Source: Solobacterium sp.
Lineage (GTDB): Bacteria; Bacillota_I; Bacilli_A; Erysipelotrichales; Erysipelotrichaceae
Reading direction: 5' to 3'
DNA: 64,000 nucleotides
NCBI GenBank assembly: GCA_017510405.1
Contig: JAFWNG010000013.1
Coordinates: forward strand, 62,001-126,000
Positions 62,017 to 64,000 of this stretch are shown one piece after another (within the stretch, counting starts at the first letter, position 1; every line of letters begins with the position of its first letter). The notes beneath the pieces are model-generated. The model had not been told where the DNA came from. It did not search any database and was given only the letters and a program-made list of their open reading frames with translations. The position numbers were made by a program, and so were the translations under genes.

Positions 62017-62045
62017 TTGGAAAAGAAAAAACTTTATGTTATACT
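62017..62045 (+). promoter_or_regulatory. Promoter of rpmG
   Basis: TTGGAA (62017-62022), 17-bp spacer, TATACT (62040-62045) with a TGT extension. TTTGGAGG precedes the ATG at 62078. Confidence 0.8.
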
Positions 62046-62077
62046 TTCATGGCTGAATAAGTTTGGAGGTGCAGGAT

Positions 62078-62230
62078 ATGCCAAGAGATAACATTACATT
62101 TAAGTGCAGTGAATGTGGTGAAGAAAACTACATCGGTACAAGAAATAAGCGTAAGCATACAGAAAAGATGGAAATCAAGAAGTATTGTCCGCGCTGCAAC
62201 AAAGTTACGCTGCATAAGGAGAAGAAATAA
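62078..62230 (+). CDS. rpmG: 50S ribosomal protein L33
   Basis: 50 residues from ATG 62078 to TAA 62230: [20 protein letters not shown], then [17 protein letters not shown] at the end. The four cysteines (KCSEC and CPRC) make this the zinc-binding (C+) form. GGAGG is 9 bases upstream. Short, but the match is clear. Its stop is in the hairpin of its own terminator. Confidence 0.93.
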   Translation: MPRDNITFKCSECGEENYIGTRNKRKHTEKMEIKKYCPRCNKVTLHKEKK

Positions 62231-62252
62231 CCACAAGCCTGGTTATTTTTTT
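62223..62252 (+). terminator. Intrinsic terminator of rpmG
   Basis: AAATAACC, loop ACAAGCCT, GGTTATTT, T run. AT-rich stem that includes the rpmG TAA. Confidence 0.65.
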
Positions 62253-62260
62253 ATAACAGG

Positions 62261-62893
62261 ATGAAGATCGAACAGCTGCCCATCGGGCTGTATGAGGAAA
62301 ACATCTATCTGCTTCATGACCGCGGCCATGTTCTTATCTTTGATCCGGGATGCCACAGGGCAAAGGAGATCCTGAAGTATATCGGAAAGGATGAGAAGGC
62401 AGATGCCGTTATTCTGACGCACGGTCATGAAGATCATACGTACTGCTGCGATGATCTGGCGGATACGCTGGATATCCCGGTATATATGCATTACGGAGAT
62501 CTGCCGCTGGTAAAGGCGGACGGATCGTACAAAGCGTTCAGCCGCCCGGTATACAGTGAGATCCGGGAACTGAAGGAAGGCGAAATGACGATCGGTTCGT
62601 TCCGTCTGCGGATCATCCACACACCGGGGCATACGCAGGGAAGCACGTGTATCCTTTACCGGGATCTGCTGATCACCGGCGATACGCTGTTTGCCGGCAG
62701 TGTGGGAAGAACGGACCTGTACGGCGGCGACGAAGAGATGCTGATACAGAGCCTTCTCAAACTGAAGGAACTGCCCGGCAGTCTGACCATCTGTCCGGGA
62801 CATGGTCCGGCGTCTCTGCTTGCGGATGAGTTCCGGCACAACCGCTATGTGCTGTACTATACCGGAAAACGGAATACGGAGCCTGAGGACTGA
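62261..62893 (+). CDS. MBL-fold metallo-hydrolase (glyoxalase II-like)
   Basis: 210 residues. Metal motif THGHEDH near residue 53, later ligands in HTPGHTQGS near 120, GDTLFAG near 141 and GHGPAS near 185. Looks like the YqgX/GloB-like subgroup, which is found near comGA in Bacillota. Substrate unknown; thioester hydrolysis is likely for this group. The ATG is 30 bases after the rpmG stop, with AACAGG as a weak ribosome site. Confidence 0.87.
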   Translation: MKIEQLPIGLYEENIYLLHDRGHVLIFDPGCHRAKEILKYIGKDEKADAVILTHGHEDHTYCCDDLADTLDIPVYMHYGDLPLVKADGSYKAFSRPVYSEIRELKEGEMTIGSFRLRIIHTPGHTQGSTCILYRDLLITGDTLFAGSVGRTDLYGGDEEMLIQSLLKLKELPGSLTICPGHGPASLLADEFRHNRYVLYYTGKRNTEPED

Positions 62894-62894
62894 G

Positions 62895-62931
62895 AGATCC
62901 GGGATGCGAGAGCATTCCGGATCTTTTTTTG
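62895..62931 (+). terminator. Intrinsic terminator of the MBL gene
   Basis: AGATCCGG and CCGGATCT outer arms with an inner TGC/GCA pair, T run. Confidence 0.87.
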
Positions 62932-62976
62932 GGGAGAGGAAGGCGGTACGGGGTATAGATACAGTGAGGAGGCAGT

Positions 62977-63954
62977 ATGCAGGAACGATTGCTCGACTGT
63001 CTTAGGACAGCCCTTGAATATCATGCTTCGGATATCCATTTCACACTGCAGAACGGGAATGTGCGCATCGAGATGCGGGTGGAGGACAGGATGCGCAGAC
63101 TGCGTCCGCATCCGGAAGATCCGGCATTTTTCCATTATCTGATGTACCGGGCAAACCTGGATGTGGCAGATGTGCTGAAGCCGCAGACAGGACGCTTTGA
63201 GGAAACGGTGGACGGACAGACGCTGTCCCTGCGCTTTGCCGTCGTTACCAGCTACCATATGACGAGCGGGGTACTGCGGATCCTGAACCAGATGCCGTCT
63301 CTCGGTATCGATGATCTGACGGATGATGAAGAACAGAGAACGTGGCTGCGCAGCGTCACCCGTCACAGGAGCGGTCTTTATGTGTTTTCCGGACCGACGG
63401 GAAGCGGGAAGACGACAACGCTGTACACGCTGCTGAACGAAACGAAAGACCGGAAGATCTTTACGCTGGAAGATCCGGTGGAAGTGGTAAGCAGCCGCTA
63501 TGTACAGCTGCAGATCAATGAGAAGCAGAATCTGTCATGGGACGACGGCATCCGCCAGCTCATGCGCCATGATCCGGATATCATCATGATCGGCGAGATC
63601 CGGGACCGGACGGCGGCGGTCAACGCTGTGCGGTGCGCGCTGAGCGGACATCTGGTGGTCACCAGCATCCATGCCAGGACCTGCACCGGGGCTGTTAGCC
63701 GTCTGGAGGACCTCGGCATTCCCCGCGTTCAGCTGCTGGAGGTGCTGTACGGCATCACGTCGCAGCGTCTCTATGACTGCGGCGGCGGAAAACGAAGATG
63801 CATCTATGAGATCATGGACCGAAAGGAGATCCTGTACCGGTATGAATACGGAAAACATTCGGAAAATTACCGCGGTCTGGCAGAACGCATCCGTCAGGCG
63901 GTGGCTGAAGGAACAGTGCCGGCGGCTGCGGCAGAAAGCGACCTGCTTGGATGA
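62977..63954 (+). CDS. comGA: Competence/type II secretion ATPase ComGA
   Basis: 325-residue GspE/PilB-type hexameric ATPase. N-terminal domain with HASDIHF near 16, GPTGSGKTTT (Walker A) near 140, LEDPVEV (Asp box) near 168, IGEIRD (Walker B) near 208, SIHARTC (His box) near 232. Powers the pseudopilus for DNA uptake. Opens the comG operon; GAGGAGG is 7 bases before the ATG. Lacks the C-terminal cysteine metal motif of the longer PilB proteins; a short C-terminal domain is normal for ComGA. Confidence 0.9.
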   Translation: MQERLLDCLRTALEYHASDIHFTLQNGNVRIEMRVEDRMRRLRPHPEDPAFFHYLMYRANLDVADVLKPQTGRFEETVDGQTLSLRFAVVTSYHMTSGVLRILNQMPSLGIDDLTDDEEQRTWLRSVTRHRSGLYVFSGPTGSGKTTTLYTLLNETKDRKIFTLEDPVEVVSSRYVQLQINEKQNLSWDDGIRQLMRHDPDIIMIGEIRDRTAAVNAVRCALSGHLVVTSIHARTCTGAVSRLEDLGIPRVQLLEVLYGITSQRLYDCGGGKRRCIYEIMDRKEILYRYEYGKHSENYRGLAERIRQAVAEGTVPAAAAESDLLG

Positions 63955-64000
63955 AGAAGACTGCGAAGCAATTGTTTCTCTGATGAACAACGGCTTCTCC
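63842..64000 (+). CDS. comGB: Start of ComGB-like polytopic membrane protein (partial)
   Basis: An open frame overlaps the comGA 3' end and runs off the window. From ATG 63842 it reads NTENIRKITAV, then VRRWLKEQCRRLRQKAT and DEEDCEAIVSLMNNGFS. The last part resembles the start of the T2SF domain (a helix, then a xxGxS loop) of GspF/ComGB. AAAGGAG is 13 bases upstream of 63842, rather far; TTG 63947 is an alternative start. The gene order supports comGB. Confidence 0.5.
   Translation, partial: MNTENIRKITAVWQNASVRRWLKEQCRRLRQKATCLDEEDCEAIVSLMNNGFS

Overview
The window is one continuous stretch of core chromosome from a low-complexity-free, mid-GC (slightly above 50% by eye) member of the Bacillota. 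Gene order is strongly Bacillota-like: phoH-ybeY-dgkA-cdd-era-recO-glyS-dnaG-rpoD-trmK, fmt-lepA-hemW beside rpsT, prpC-prkC-rsgA-rpe-thiN-rpmB, murC-ytxG/ytxH-type genes-ccpA-tyrS, murJ-rsuA, ispH-cshB-nfo-ispG and rpmG-MBL-comGA. No sporulation genes are seen, and FtsA, the PASTA kinase and MurE are divergent. I infer an Erysipelotrichia-like gut organism; this placement is an inference and not proven by any single gene. No phage, insertion sequence, CRISPR array, tRNA or rRNA was found.

Layout. 1-7363: primosome and translation maintenance (priA end, rsmB, rlmN), the PP2C phosphatase/PASTA kinase pair, rsgA, rpe, thiN. 7441-12089: rpmB (minus), ftsA-like and ftsZ, a C_GCAxxG_C_C protein and a CBS-domain membrane protein. 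12106-16192: rsmE-mtaB-murE-deoC in overlapping order. 16266-25966: the phoH to trmK macromolecular synthesis cluster, interrupted by a small minus-strand lipoprotein between recO and glyS. 25963-27632: a membrane-anchored serine protease of unusual architecture, then a decayed island holding a frameshifted lipoprotein and the 3' end of an ABC ATPase. 27661-32631: rpsT, fmt, lepA, hemW, a small membrane protein, rpsO. 32719-37308: a two-gene ABC export/extracytoplasmic module with a giant coiled-coil FtsX-type permease. 37305-42577: accessory and redox genes (GIY-YIG, superoxide reductase, thioredoxin-like, M48-SHOCT peptidase, poly(ADP-ribose) glycohydrolase, nitroreductase, rubrerythrin). 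42706-52484: pnp, trmB, a lipoprotein, a disordered protein plus murC, ytxG/ytxH-type genes with a CcpA-like regulator, T-box and tyrS. 52561-64000: carbonic anhydrase, an ECF sigma/anti-sigma pair, murJ-rsuA, ispH, cshB, nfo, ispG, rpmG, an MBL hydrolase and the start of the comG operon.

Regulation readable from the sequence: a perfect cre box lies on the -35 of the operon that ends in the ccpA-like gene, suggesting CcpA autoregulation; a tyrosine T-box precedes tyrS; several promoters have TGn-extended -10 boxes, and two of these sit so close to the start codon that leaderless mRNAs are likely (rlmN and a lipoprotein gene). Several terminators are built into stop codons, most strikingly a 12-bp hairpin shared by the convergent 3' ends of rsuA and ispH.

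Most likely new biology: the receiver-like/TM/trypsin protein, the proline-rich protein with duplicated ISPI(F/Y)G motifs upstream of murC, the three-fold repeat inside the coiled-coil permease, and a small orphan gene whose Shine-Dalgarno sits in the loop of a perfect hairpin at the mRNA 5' end.
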